Below, in pieces: positions 26,489-36,600 of a DNA stretch of 64,000 nt. Source of the DNA: Verrucomicrobiota bacterium (GTDB lineage: Bacteria > Verrucomicrobiota > Verrucomicrobiia > Verrucomicrobiales > Verrucomicrobiaceae); contig JANYCZ010000071.1 in the NCBI GenBank assembly GCA_025360015.1, positions 1 to 64,000 of the forward strand. The letters are read 5' to 3'. How positions within the stretch are numbered: position 1 is the stretch's first letter; the number at the start of each line of letters is the position of its first letter. The notes beneath the pieces were generated by a model. That model ran no database searches. It was given only the letters and a program-made list of their open reading frames with translations, and was not told where the DNA came from. A program made the position numbers and the translations under genes.

Positions 26489-26785
26489 GTGAATCAGTGT
26501 ACCTCCATCAGCATCGTCAGCCTGGTGCTGATGGGCGGTGCGCTGACCGTGCGTGCGGCAGACTACCTTGACGAGACAACCGCGATGACTGTTTTCGCTT
26601 CCGACAGCGTCTCGGTTCCTTACTCACAAAGCGGCTTCAGCACGCTGGCGAGCAGCCTATGCGGAGAGCACGGATGATTTGAACTGGGCGATCTGCCTGA
26701 ACGCATCCGTATTCACGTCACGTTTGAGGGCAGGCGCAATACCGACATCCGCTTCAGCGCCTTGTATTTGCAACCCGCCGGTTGA
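26489..26785 (+). pseudogene. probable remnant of a small secreted protein with in-frame stop
   Basis: A GTG start gives MNQCTSISIVSLVLMGGALT-like signal sequence and continues to a TGA at 26675-26677. The same frame then continues with coding-like sequence (FELGDLPERIRIHVTFEG, NTDIRFSALYLQPAG) to a second stop at 26785. This looks like a gene broken by a nonsense change or by two compensating indels. No family is recognised. The rest of the 394-base gap up to 26876 shows nothing else convincing. Confidence 0.35.
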
Positions 26786-26876
26786 TCACGTCGGCGGCCT
26801 GATATGAATAAAACCCATTCTGATACTCCCGGGCAGACGCCGGGGTTGGCCGATTGAGTCTTCATTTGGTGACCGT

Positions 26877-28295
26877 ATGGAAAGAATGCGTACGCTATTC
26901 TTCGCCATCTGCATCTTTCTCTCGACCGGGCACGCGGCTGACCCCGCCCGTGTTTTCAAAGCCGGAGCCGCCACGAGCAACATCACGCCGGATCTGGGCA
27001 GCTCGATCAATGGGGGCTTTCAGGATGGCAAGGCAGTGTTCATCCACGATGAGCTCAACGCCCGCTGTCTCGCACTGGATGATGGACAAACGAAGCTCGT
27101 GATGGTGGTGGCGGACAGTTGTGTCATTGGACGCGGCATTTTTGATGAAGCGAAGAAGATGGTGAACGAGGCCACGGGTCTGCCGTTGGAGAACATGCTC
27201 ATGTCCGCCACGCATTCACACTCTTGCGGCACTGCACAGGCCGTGGGCCAGAGCGAGCCGAGTCCAATGTATCAACGCTTTCTTGCCAAACGCATCGCTG
27301 ATGGTGTGCGCCGTGCGCTGCACAACCTCGCTCCCGCCAAAATCGCGTGGGGTGGTGTCGATGTGCCGCAGCATGTGTTCAACCGCCGCTGGAAAATGAA
27401 GCCCGGCGGCATCCCGCCGACTCCTCACGGGGTCACCACCGATCAAGTGAAGACGAACCCTGGAGTCAACAGTCCCAACCTTCTGGAACCTGCCGGGCCG
27501 ACTGATCCGCAGGTGTGTTTCATCAGCGTCCAATCAGCGGAGGGAAAACTCATCGCGTTGTATGCAAACTACTCGCTGCATTACGTCGGGGGTGTCGGCC
27601 CCGGCCATATCTCGGCGGATTACTTCGGTGCGTTTGCCAATCGCATCGGTGAACTGCTGGGTGCGGACCGTCAGGACCCACCCTTCGTGGGCATCATGTC
27701 GAATGGTGCCAGCGGCGACATCAACAACATCGACTTCCGCGGTGGTCAGGCCAAAGAGGGCCCGTATGGCCGCATCAAGATTGTGGCGAATGATGTGGCG
27801 CAGGCGGTCGCGGAGGCGTGCAAAACGCTGACGTATCACGACTGGGTGCCGCTGGGTGCCGCGCAGAAAGAGTTCACGCTGGGCCTGCGCATTCCGACTC
27901 AGGAAGAAGTGGAAAAAGCACGTGAGATCACGAAGCAGTCGAAGCTCTTCCCACGGATGGAGACGATGGAGCAGGTGTATGCGCGTGAAACGGTCCTGCT
28001 GGCGGACTTTCCGAAGGAAGTCTCTGCGCCTCTGCATGTCCTCAAGATCGGCGATCTGCGTGTCTCGGCCATTCCTGCGGAGGTCTTCGTGGAGATCGGG
28101 CTCGGGTTGAAACAACGTCATCCGCAGACCTTTACGGTGTCGCTGGCGAATGCCTACCATGGTTACCTGCCCACGCCGGAGCAGCATCAGCTTGGCGGTT
28201 ACGAAACATGGCGTGCGAGGTCGGCCTGCCTGGAGGTGGATGCTTCGACGAAGATTGTTGCGGGGCTGGAGGAGTTGTTTTCGACACTGAAATAG
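26877..28295 (+). CDS. secreted neutral/alkaline ceramidase-like protein
   Basis: 472 residues with a Sec signal (RTLFFAICIFLSTGHA). The N-terminal neutral/alkaline non-lysosomal ceramidase-like fold is suggested by FKAGAATSNITPDLG, NARCLALDDGQTKLVMVVAD, LMSATHSHSCGTA (metal-binding HSH), YANYSLHYVGGVGPGHISAD and GIMSNGASGDINNID, where the catalytic-like serine sits in NGASGDIN. In bacteria of this group such enzymes may cleave amide-linked lipids or other esters and amides, so substrate is open. First gene of a tightly spaced five-gene run. Confidence 0.75.
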   Translation: MERMRTLFFAICIFLSTGHAADPARVFKAGAATSNITPDLGSSINGGFQDGKAVFIHDELNARCLALDDGQTKLVMVVADSCVIGRGIFDEAKKMVNEATGLPLENMLMSATHSHSCGTAQAVGQSEPSPMYQRFLAKRIADGVRRALHNLAPAKIAWGGVDVPQHVFNRRWKMKPGGIPPTPHGVTTDQVKTNPGVNSPNLLEPAGPTDPQVCFISVQSAEGKLIALYANYSLHYVGGVGPGHISADYFGAFANRIGELLGADRQDPPFVGIMSNGASGDINNIDFRGGQAKEGPYGRIKIVANDVAQAVAEACKTLTYHDWVPLGAAQKEFTLGLRIPTQEEVEKAREITKQSKLFPRMETMEQVYARETVLLADFPKEVSAPLHVLKIGDLRVSAIPAEVFVEIGLGLKQRHPQTFTVSLANAYHGYLPTPEQHQLGGYETWRARSACLEVDASTKIVAGLEELFSTLK

Positions 28296-28302
28296 ACCTG
28301 TG

Positions 28303-29061
28303 ATGAAATCCATCCTCCTTTGCTTCGCTCTGCTTACTTGTGCCGCGTCTGCCGCGAACATCGTCGTCATGACGGTCGAAGACCCCAACAACTACGATGC
28401 TCCAAAGACACTGCGTGAATTCGCGGAAAAGGAACTGCAGCCGATGGGGCATCGCGTGACCCTTGTGCTGGGAGACAAGCCGCAGATGCATCACTTTGCC
28501 GGACTCGTCGAGGCGCTGAAGGATGCGGATCTACTTGTGCTCTTCTCGCGCCGCCGCTTTCCGCCGGAGGAGCAAATGGCCGCCATCCGTGCGCACCTCG
28601 CTGCTGGCAAGCCGTTGCTTGGCATCCGCACGGCGAATCATGCCTTTCTTCCCAAGCCGGCAGAAATCGTGGGTGCGAGCCTCGCTCCATGGCCGGAGTT
28701 CACGCACGAAGTTCTTGGCGGCGAAAACACCGGCTATGAAACCAAAGGGCTGCCCTACGCTGTGAGCATCGCGCCGGGTGCGGAAACGAGTGTGCTGCTC
28801 CAAGGCGTGAACATCGCAGGCATCCATGGTTATCAATCGCTCTACAAAGTGCTGCCGCTGGCTCCAGATGTCACGCCCATTCTCATCGGTACGGCGCAAG
28901 CAGGCAGCACCACGCCGCCGCAGCCGGTCGCTTGGACGCGCACTTACGGCAGCGGCAAAGCCCGCATTTTCTACACCAGTCTTGGCGCGCCCGAGGACAT
29001 GCGCAGTGCTGATGTGCAGCGACTGCTGCTCAACGCCGTGGCGTGGACTTTGCAGAAATAA
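28303..29061 (+). CDS. secreted ThuA-like protein
   Basis: 252 residues with a signal (MKSILLCFALLTCAASA). It has the class I glutamine-amidotransferase-like fold of ThuA proteins: NIVVMTVEDPNNYDAPKTL, DADLLVLFSRRRFPPEEQ, LLGIRTANHAF, GARIFYTSLGAP-like end (KARIFYTSLGAPEDM) and LLLNAVAWTL. It starts 7 bases after the ceramidase-like gene and ends 6 bases before the next one. A glycan or sugar-derivative role is inferred only from family and company. Confidence 0.78.
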   Translation: MKSILLCFALLTCAASAANIVVMTVEDPNNYDAPKTLREFAEKELQPMGHRVTLVLGDKPQMHHFAGLVEALKDADLLVLFSRRRFPPEEQMAAIRAHLAAGKPLLGIRTANHAFLPKPAEIVGASLAPWPEFTHEVLGGENTGYETKGLPYAVSIAPGAETSVLLQGVNIAGIHGYQSLYKVLPLAPDVTPILIGTAQAGSTTPPQPVAWTRTYGSGKARIFYTSLGAPEDMRSADVQRLLLNAVAWTLQK

Positions 29062-29067
29062 CACACC

Positions 29068-30549
29068 ATGAAAATCATCTGCCTCTTCTTGTTCGCGTGC
29101 GTTATCACGGCTCGGGCTGAGATGCTCGCCGGGGTGGCAAAGATTGACATCACCGACCGCACGGGCCCGGTGAATGATCCGTGCTTTGCCAAGGCGCTTG
29201 TGTTGAAAAGCGGCGGCACCACGGCGGTGCTGATCACGCTGGATGCGGTGGCGGTGGGCCGCATCGGACGCATCGGCAATGGTTTCATGGCGGCAGTGCG
29301 CACCGGCTTGCAGGAGCTGGGCATTCCACCGTCGAATCTCGTGGTCAATGCCAGCCATTGTCATGGCATCGTGCGCGGTGACCTGGAGCCGCTGGTTATT
29401 GAAGTGGTGAAGACGGCGGTGAAGAATCTTGTCGCTGTGAAGACTGGCAGTGGTGTCGGTTTGGAGACACGCATCAGCGAAAACCGCCGCCTCAAGATGA
29501 AGGACGGCAGCACGGTGGACATGCGCCGTGCTTATTCGATGCCGCCTGATGAAGAGGTCGCGAGTGTGGGGCCGATTGATCCGCAGGTCGGAGTACTGCG
29601 GCTTGATCGTGCCGATGGCACACCCCTGGCAGTGCTCTATCAGTTCGCCTGTCATCCGATCATGAATACGCCCAGCAAAGGCTGTTCGGCAGACTATCCT
29701 GGCTTTGCCTCCAAGGTGATCGAAGACGCCACGGGAGCCATGGCCTTCTTCGTACAGGGCTGCGGCGGCGACATCAATCCGCTGCGCTATAAAGAGGTCA
29801 CTCGAACTCCCGACGCCGAGCCACTCGGCACCCTGCTGGGAGCGACGGTTTTGGCCGCTGCACGGCAGATCGAAGCAAAAGGCGATGATGTGCTCAAAGT
29901 GAGCAATACCATCATCGCGGTGCCACGCGCGGCGGATTACACCGTACGCATCAGCAGCATCGAAGCGGAGCAGAAGAAACTCGTCGCGGCGCTGAAACCC
30001 ACGAACATTAACTTCAAAAGCTTCCTGCCACTGCTGCTTCAGCACAAGCTCTGGCCGGACACGCCATCGCATTACTCGCAGAGTTATCTGCACGATCAGG
30101 CTCTCGACCGGAAGGGCATCTTGCAGCTTGATGCGGATAACCGGCTGCTGGTGGAAAACTACCTCGCCAACATCGAAATTATGGAGCGGCTCACGCGGCT
30201 GGGTTCGAACATGGCGCTGCTGAAAATGCACCTGAAGCAAACCCAGGAGGCCGGCAAAAGCACGCTGGATGCCGAAGTCTGCGGCCTGCGTGTGGGCGAT
30301 TTCAAACTGGTGACATTTCCAGGTGAAGTCACGGTGCAGGTCGGCCTGAACATCAAGAAAGCAGCCAATGACGCTCACGCCTTTGTCTCCGGTTACACCA
30401 ACGGCTACATCTACTACACCCCCACTGTCGAGCAGCGTCTCAATCCCGGCTACGCCCAGGAAGACTGCGATACGCTGGTGGCACCCGAATGGCAGAAGAT
30501 CTTCGAGAAGAAGGCGCTGGACGTTTTGCGCCAGCTTGCAGCCCCGTGA
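29068..30549 (+). CDS. second secreted neutral/alkaline ceramidase-like protein
   Basis: 493 residues with a signal (MKIICLFLFACVITARA). It is a diverged paralogue of the gene at 26877: AGVAKIDITDRTGPVN, NLVVNASHCHGIVRGD (metal HCH in place of HSH), YQFACHPIMNTPSKGCSADY and FVQGCGGDINPLRYKE, where GCGGDIN replaces NGASGDIN. The change of the serine to glycine or cysteine context at this site suggests a different chemistry or substrate. A long helical insert (about 305-390) is not obvious in the paralogue. Co-transcribed with the preceding genes. Confidence 0.72.
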   Translation: MKIICLFLFACVITARAEMLAGVAKIDITDRTGPVNDPCFAKALVLKSGGTTAVLITLDAVAVGRIGRIGNGFMAAVRTGLQELGIPPSNLVVNASHCHGIVRGDLEPLVIEVVKTAVKNLVAVKTGSGVGLETRISENRRLKMKDGSTVDMRRAYSMPPDEEVASVGPIDPQVGVLRLDRADGTPLAVLYQFACHPIMNTPSKGCSADYPGFASKVIEDATGAMAFFVQGCGGDINPLRYKEVTRTPDAEPLGTLLGATVLAAARQIEAKGDDVLKVSNTIIAVPRAADYTVRISSIEAEQKKLVAALKPTNINFKSFLPLLLQHKLWPDTPSHYSQSYLHDQALDRKGILQLDADNRLLVENYLANIEIMERLTRLGSNMALLKMHLKQTQEAGKSTLDAEVCGLRVGDFKLVTFPGEVTVQVGLNIKKAANDAHAFVSGYTNGYIYYTPTVEQRLNPGYAQEDCDTLVAPEWQKIFEKKALDVLRQLAAP

Positions 30550-30636
30550 ATGATGAAATGCTGTTTCTAAAAGTTGAGCATCAGCCTGGGCTCGCCATAG
30601 AAAAAGGCTCCTCAATCACCCCACCCAGCAAAGATC

Positions 30637-31443
30637 ATGCGACTTCAAGACCAGGTCATCCTCATCACCGGCAGCACCACCGGCATCGGCGAATTCATGG
30701 CGCGGCGCTTCGTCGCCGAAGGCGCCAAAGTCATCCTCCATGGTCGTGACGCGGCGCGCGGCGCGGCTTTGTGCAAAGAGCTCGGCACCGACAAGGCGGC
30801 CTTCTGCCAGGGAGACCTCGCGGATGCCGTGTATCCCGCCAAGCTGGCTGCGGATGCGATTGCCGCCTTTGGCAAGGTGGATGCTCTGGTGAACAACGCG
30901 GCGCTGACCAGTCGCGCAAAAATCGACGAGACGGATGCGGCCATGTTTGACCGCATCATCGCCGTGAATGCCCGTGCGCCGATGCTCCTGATCCGCGCCC
31001 TGCTGCCCGAATTGAAAAAGAACCGTGGTGTCGTGCTGAATATCGGCTCAGTGCTCGCTCACTGCGGTCAGGCCAATCTGCTGGCCTACTCGATGTCAAA
31101 AGGCGCGCTGATGACGATGACGCGCAACCTGGCCGACGCACTCGGCACCGACCGCGTGCGCGTGAACCAGCTCAATGTCGGCTGGACGCTCACCGAGAAC
31201 GAATACCAGGTGAAACTCGGCGACGGACTCGGCGAAGGCTGGCCGGATCGTCTGCCTGCCTATGCGGTGCCGATGGGCCGCCTGCTGATGCCGGAAGACA
31301 TCGCTGCGGCGTCCGTTTACTGGGTCGGTCGCGAAAGCTTCCCCGTCACTGGCACCGTGGCCGAGCTGGAGCAGTATCCGCTCATTGGCCGCTACACAAA
31401 TCACGAAGGCGACTCCGGCAAACAACAAGACCACACCAACTAA
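30637..31443 (+). CDS. short-chain dehydrogenase/reductase
   Basis: 268 residues. Classical SDR: cofactor loop ITGSTTGIGEFMARRF, ALVNNAAL, LNIGSVLAH with the catalytic Ser, and the Tyr/Lys pair in YSMSKGALM. HGRDAARG after the second strand, with an Arg, suggests NADP preference. It lacks a signal and should be cytosolic, unlike the three exported proteins upstream, and probably oxidises or reduces a product imported from their activity. It is followed six bases later by the FAH-family gene. Confidence 0.9.
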   Translation: MRLQDQVILITGSTTGIGEFMARRFVAEGAKVILHGRDAARGAALCKELGTDKAAFCQGDLADAVYPAKLAADAIAAFGKVDALVNNAALTSRAKIDETDAAMFDRIIAVNARAPMLLIRALLPELKKNRGVVLNIGSVLAHCGQANLLAYSMSKGALMTMTRNLADALGTDRVRVNQLNVGWTLTENEYQVKLGDGLGEGWPDRLPAYAVPMGRLLMPEDIAAASVYWVGRESFPVTGTVAELEQYPLIGRYTNHEGDSGKQQDHTN

Positions 31444-31449
31444 AGAACC

Positions 31450-32307
31450 ATGAAATTGATCCGCTTCGGCAACGCAGGAGAAGAGAAACCCGGTCTGCAA
31501 CTCGATGATGGCCGCCGCATTGATGCGAGCGCCTTTGGCAGCGACTACGATGAGAAGTTCTTTGGGGACGATGGGTTGGAACGTCTTGCCGCCTGGGCCA
31601 AGGCCAACGCGGCCACTGCGCCGACGGTGCCTGACGAAACGCGTTTGGGCCCCTGCATTGCACGCCCAAGCAAGATCATCTGCATCGGTCTGAACTACAG
31701 CGACCACGCCAAGGAAAGCGGCATGCCGATCCCGGCGGAGCCCATCGTGTTTTTCAAAGCCACCAGCGCCATCACCGGCCCGTACGACAACGTGGTCATT
31801 CCTCGCAATTCGAAAAAGACCGACTGGGAGGTCGAGCTCGCCTTCGTCATCGGCAAGAAGGCCAGCTACGTCTCCGAAGAAGACGCGCTGAGCCATGTGG
31901 CCGGCTATTGCGTGCACAACGACTACAGCGAGCGCGAGTGGCAGCTCGAGCGCGGCGGCCAGTGGGTAAAGGGCAAGAGCTGTGACACCTTCGCGCCCAT
32001 CGGTCCCTTCCTCGCCACGAGCGATGAGATCCCTGATCCGCAGAATTTGAAGCTCTGGCTCAAGCTGAACGGCAAGACCATTCAGAACAGCAGCACCGCG
32101 CAGATGATCTTCGGAGTGAAGACGCTGGTGAGCTACCTGAGCCAGTTCATGAGCCTCCTCCCCGGAGACATCATCACCACCGGCACGCCTCCCGGCGTCG
32201 GCCTCGGCTTCAAACCCGATCCACTTTTCATGAAGCCCGGTGACGTCATTGAACTCGGCGTCGAAGGCCTCGGCGAGCAGGGGCAAACGGCGGTGGCGGC
32301 TGCCTAA
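31450..32307 (+). CDS. fumarylacetoacetate hydrolase family protein
   Basis: 285 residues. The FAH fold is recognised from CIGLNYSDHAKESG, PIVFFKATSAITGPYDNVVI, WEVELAFVIGKKA with metal-binding acidic residues, GYCVHNDYSEREWQLERGGQW, KSCDTFAPIGPF and the end LPGDIITTGTPPGVGLGF. Members hydrolyse or decarboxylate acylpyruvates or act on sugar acids such as 2,4-diketo-3-deoxy compounds; with an SDR directly upstream the latter is attractive. Last gene of the five-gene run. Confidence 0.9.
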   Translation: MKLIRFGNAGEEKPGLQLDDGRRIDASAFGSDYDEKFFGDDGLERLAAWAKANAATAPTVPDETRLGPCIARPSKIICIGLNYSDHAKESGMPIPAEPIVFFKATSAITGPYDNVVIPRNSKKTDWEVELAFVIGKKASYVSEEDALSHVAGYCVHNDYSEREWQLERGGQWVKGKSCDTFAPIGPFLATSDEIPDPQNLKLWLKLNGKTIQNSSTAQMIFGVKTLVSYLSQFMSLLPGDIITTGTPPGVGLGFKPDPLFMKPGDVIELGVEGLGEQGQTAVAAA

Positions 32308-32323
32308 GCTTGATCCATGGACA

Positions 32324-32346
32324 GCCCGGAGACCTATCCTCCGGGC
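32324..32346. terminator. hairpin between convergent FAH and SGNH hydrolase genes
   Basis: GCCCGGA (32324-32330) pairs with TCCGGGC (32340-32346) around a nine-base loop. It lies just past the FAH stop and includes the last codons of the convergent gene. No T run follows, so activity is uncertain. Confidence 0.4.
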
Positions 32347-33599
32347 GTCACCTTGAGCCGCACAAAGCCTTTCCCGGCCGTATTCACGCTGACGGTAACC
32401 GTGCCGTCAGCATTCGTCGTCGTTTGTGCCGTGCCGATGTTGGTCCAGTTGATCAGATCTGTGGATGATTGCGCCTGAAGGGTGCCCCACTCGGTAAAGA
32501 CCTGATGTGGGCGATAGGTCAGCATCAGTGCGCCGCCCTGCATCACCGGCTTGGGCATGCTGGATGCATCCGTAACGCCTTCAAGGGCAAACTCGACGCC
32601 GTTGGGTATGCCATTGCGATTGGAGTCAGCGGTAAAACTGCCGCTTTGTCCTGCCGACGCGAGCCATTCGGTGAAGGGGATGTTAGGATCAAGTCCAAGC
32701 AGGGTGGAGATGATATAGTCGTCAGTCAGCGGAGTGATGGCAGTGGCGGGATACTTCGCATTGAAGGCATCGACGACCATCTGCGCGATCTTGGTGTGAG
32801 CACAGGTGTTGGGGTGGAAGCCGTCTCCCGAAAAGGTATAGCGTGTCCGCGCATCCGCGTCTGCCACACGATAAAACTCGATGCCCTTGATGCGAAATGG
32901 CTGGGTGATGAGCGACTTCGTGAAGTCATACACGCCGGGCACGAAGCCGATGTTCTGCGACTGCGCATACGCTGCCAGAGTGGCATTCAACGCATCCATG
33001 GCAGCGGTCACACGCGTCGTCTTCACCGCATCGGTGGGGTAGCCCAGTTGAACCTTTGGCGTGCAGCCCACATGGGGTACGCTGACCAGCACGATGGGCA
33101 CCGTGGCATTCACTGTGCGCACGTAATTGATGATCCATTGCAGATTGCCCAGAGTCGTGTTGGTGACGGACGCGTCCACGGTGCCGTTGTAGAGATTGGC
33201 GTAGTAGCTGTCGGCATCGTTGCCGCCCGCGAATATCACCACCCGCTGCACGTCGGTGCGGAGCTGGCTCTTCAGCGTGTTCGTCCACCAGATGTTGTAG
33301 ATGCTGCTGAGCTGGTTGCGGATGTCGGTCGTGGTAGCACCTGGGAATGCCCAGTTGAAGCGATGCCCCGTAAGGCGGGGGTCGGAATACGCGCTCCAAG
33401 TGCCGAGGTCGAACCAGCCCGTGCGGTTTTGGTGCAAGATCTCGGCCCAATTTCGAGCCTGCCAGGAGGCCGGATTGTTGGGGTACAGAGCGGGAAACTC
33501 GGCTTCGTATTCTTTGGTCAGGCTGTCCCCGATCACCAGGCACTGCTCCGCCCTGAGCGCGAAGCTCATCAACAGAAGCAGGCACAGACAGCGTAACAT
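32334..33599 (-). CDS. secreted SGNH/GDSL hydrolase
   Basis: 421 residues with a signal (MLRCLCLLLLMSFALRA). Block I is LVIGDSLTKEYEAEF with the nucleophile Ser; WAFPGATTTDI supplies the oxyanion Gly block, VIFAGGNDADSY the Asn block, and FSGDGFHPNTCAH the Asp/His pair of block V. This should be a carbohydrate esterase or lipase-like hydrolase. About 110 C-terminal residues form a separate beta-rich domain (YRPHQVFTEWGTLQAQSSTD, VRLKVTPGG) common in exported proteins of this phylum, without a clear sorting signal. Confidence 0.85.
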   Translation of the reverse strand: MLRCLCLLLLMSFALRAEQCLVIGDSLTKEYEAEFPALYPNNPASWQARNWAEILHQNRTGWFDLGTWSAYSDPRLTGHRFNWAFPGATTTDIRNQLSSIYNIWWTNTLKSQLRTDVQRVVIFAGGNDADSYYANLYNGTVDASVTNTTLGNLQWIINYVRTVNATVPIVLVSVPHVGCTPKVQLGYPTDAVKTTRVTAAMDALNATLAAYAQSQNIGFVPGVYDFTKSLITQPFRIKGIEFYRVADADARTRYTFSGDGFHPNTCAHTKIAQMVVDAFNAKYPATAITPLTDDYIISTLLGLDPNIPFTEWLASAGQSGSFTADSNRNGIPNGVEFALEGVTDASSMPKPVMQGGALMLTYRPHQVFTEWGTLQAQSSTDLINWTNIGTAQTTTNADGTVTVSVNTAGKGFVRLKVTPGG

Positions 33600-33662
33600 C
33601 TGGGTGTTTGACGTGGAAACGGACCAAAAAGTTCACTGTTGGGCGAAGTTCTTGTCTTTGTC

Positions 33663-33681
33663 GGCAAGCCGGAGGCTTGCC
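33663..33681. repeat. REP-like palindrome
   Basis: GGCAAGCC-GGA-GGCTTGCC is a perfect eight-base-pair hairpin followed by CCCCTACGG. It lies between the SGNH hydrolase start and the end of the next upstream gene. A very similar sequence occurs inside the PSD1 gene at 56110-56126, so it is probably one of a dispersed palindromic family, and may also act as a terminator. Confidence 0.5.
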
Positions 33682-33689
33682 CCCTACGG

Positions 33690-36600
33690 TCACTCCACCT
33701 TCAGCACGCCGTTCATCACCATCCAGTGCCCCGGGAACGTGCAAAGGTAGGGGTAGTCGCCTTTCTCTTTCGGCGCGGTGATGTGGATGGTGAATCCGCC
33801 TTTGGGATTCGTCATGTCGGTGTAGGCGAGGACGTCGGCGGAGTCGGGTACATAGTGTTTCGCCAAGCCCTGTGGATCGGTGATCATGAGATTGGCGAGG
33901 TTGCCGATTTTTTGCAGCGTGCCGGGTTTGGCGAGCATCCAGTTGTGCGGCACCACGTCGGGGTTCTTGAAGACGATGGTGAGTTTTTCGCCTGCTTTGG
34001 CGGTGAGCTGCTTCTGCACGTATTGCAGACCCAGAGCGGCCTCGATGACGAGTTCGCGACCACCTTCGCCTTTGGCCCACGGGTTGAGTTTGGCGGGCTT
34101 GGGCGCTTCAAGGCCAACTTGCGCAGCGTGATTGGTCTTGGCGATCTTGGCGTAGCCAGGGAAATCGGTGAAGGGTTCAGCCAAAGCGTGAGCGGTCATG
34201 AAGATGTCGTGGCCGGTGCTCACATGCAGATGAATCTGGCTGGCGGTGACGATCTGCGGAATTTCGAGGAAGAGCGTCTTGCCGCCGTCGAGCTTCTGCA
34301 CGCTGCGGACTTCCAGCGGATCATGCCCCGGGGTATCAGCATACTTCACCGAATACTCAGGCGAGCCGTACTGCGGGCCGTAGCGGTAGTTCCAGCACTG
34401 AGCAAAGCAGGTGGCGGCATCGGCGTCTTTGACGGGCTCGTTGAAGCGTAGCAGCACCCCGTTGTCGCGTGCCTCGAAGCCGATGGGCACGGGCTTCTCG
34501 CCACCGGTGAAGCGCACGCGCTGGAAGCAGCCATCCTTGGGCGTATAGCTGCCCCAGCCCTGCATGCCGTTCACATAGAGATGGCCGTCCTTCGGATTGA
34601 AACGCGCGCACTGTGGGCCGGAGTCGAAGTTGCCGCTGATCTTCACGGATGCAGCCTGCCAGCGGCCTTTGACATTCTGCCGCATGACGAGCCACGCGCT
34701 GCCACCACCGGAGGAGAGATGAACGAAATTGCCATCGCCTTTGAGGGCCGACCATTTCTCGCTCGTGATGAAGGCCTGGCTGCTCGCGCTGTTGTCTTCG
34801 CCACGCGGCATGTACATCAGCACCGGCTCGGGAGGCTGGCCGTTCTTCGGACCACCGGCACCGAAATGAGCACCCAGATTGTGATCGAGTTCAATTTGGA
34901 AGATCGAGGAAGCGGGTGTCCAGTCACCTTCCTGCCCGCTGGTGGTGAGGAAGCGGCCATCTGGCGAGATGCCGAGACCATCCGGATTGCGGAAGCCGGT
35001 GCCGAGCACTTCGAGCTTGTCGCGACCCGTGAGGCGGCACACGCCTTCATTTCCAGACGCGAAATACCAGCGCCCTTCTTTGTCAGTTTCGAGTCCGACG
35101 ATGAAATCATGGCCACCGGGCGAGGTCTGCATGGCGTTTGTCACGCACTCATAGAAGTCCGCCTCGTCATCGCCATTCAGATCATGCAGGCAGGTGATTT
35201 GATCGCGACCGAGGACGTAGAGCTTGTCCTTCACGATCTTCATGCCCAGCGGCTGGTTCAGGCCGGTGGCGAAGCGCTTCCAGCGAACATGCTCCAGCTT
35301 TTCGTCGATGCCTTTCACCAGCCAGACTTCGCCGGTCATCGTGGCGATGGCGGCGGTGCCATCGCTGAAGAAATCATGTGCCGTGATGAAGAACAGTGCG
35401 CCGTATGGGTTTTCGAAGGGAAGGGTCAGGGTGTCGGTGGCGAAGGGCTGCTGGCTGCCGAGCTTGCCTCTCGTTTCGATCCACTTGGGCCATTGGGCGG
35501 GAAATTCCTTTGCCAGATGAACTTCCTCGCCGAGCACATTCCAGAGCGATTCACCGATTTTGAAGAGGACTTCTTTGCCCTGCCGATAGAACCCATGGTA
35601 TTGCCCTTGGAGCTTAGTTGATGGCTTTGAGGCCACCTTTCCATCCATCGCGGCTCCGCCCATGAATCCGTGGCGTGCATCGCCGAGCTTGATAAAGCCA
35701 CCTGTCCAAGTGAGGGGGAAGGACAGCGTCTCAGGGTCGAACACAGTTGCCATGTCGCCGTAACGCACACACACGGCTTTCGGAATCGTGAGCCCAGCAC
35801 CTTTGAAAACGCCGCTATAAAGCGAGCCATGATCGCTCATGGCATAACGCCCATCCTTCCACGTGACCTGATCGTTTTGATTGCCCCAGTGGCCCTGCTG
35901 GCCGCCATCAAGGCCAGGGAACTGCGGGATCAATTCGGGCAGTGGCTTCTGCTTCATGAACTGCAGTGCCTGCTTGCCGTAGAAGTCGAAGACGCGCTCG
36001 CGATTGACGAATTCCTGCCAGTGGACGTTGTCTTCGGGATGGAGCGGTTTGTGGTCGGGTTTGAATGCAGCGGGCTTCGGTGCGGGCGGCGGGAGGAGCG
36101 AGTCGAGATGGTCGAAGTCCCAGAGGCCGATGGTGTTGTCCATGCGCAGACGCGGAGCACTGCCTTTGCGCGGCTTCATCACACCGCGCGTGATGCGCAC
36201 GTCATCAATGAGGCCGGCGCAGCCAATCGAGTGATCCACGAGACTGCCAAACGCGATGCCGCCGGCTGCCGGTGTGCCTTGGAGCGGTTGCACCGCCTTT
36301 TCGAACACCTGCTTGCCATCGATCCAAAACGTGACGTTTTCGCCGATGCTGACGAGGAAGTCATGCCACTGGCCATCGCAGACATCGATCTGCGAATCGA
36401 AATCGCCACCGCGACCGGGCATGAAGAGCGCCAGCGTACCGCGCTTTGCATGCGTGTAGAGCTCCCAGTGCGTGGCGGATGATTTAGCGTCGGAGGCGAT
36501 GAGGATGTTGAAATTATCCTTGCTGGTGAGTTTGGCGCGACACTCAAGGGTAAGCGGCAGCGTGCGGAAGGGCTCGTTGTCCTGCTGGAAATAGCTGCCC

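Noticed and set aside
28531..30615. A long minus-strand frame across the ThuA-like and second ceramidase-like genes
   Set aside because: The plus-strand genes have signals, motifs and operon spacing; the antisense product has low-complexity composition.
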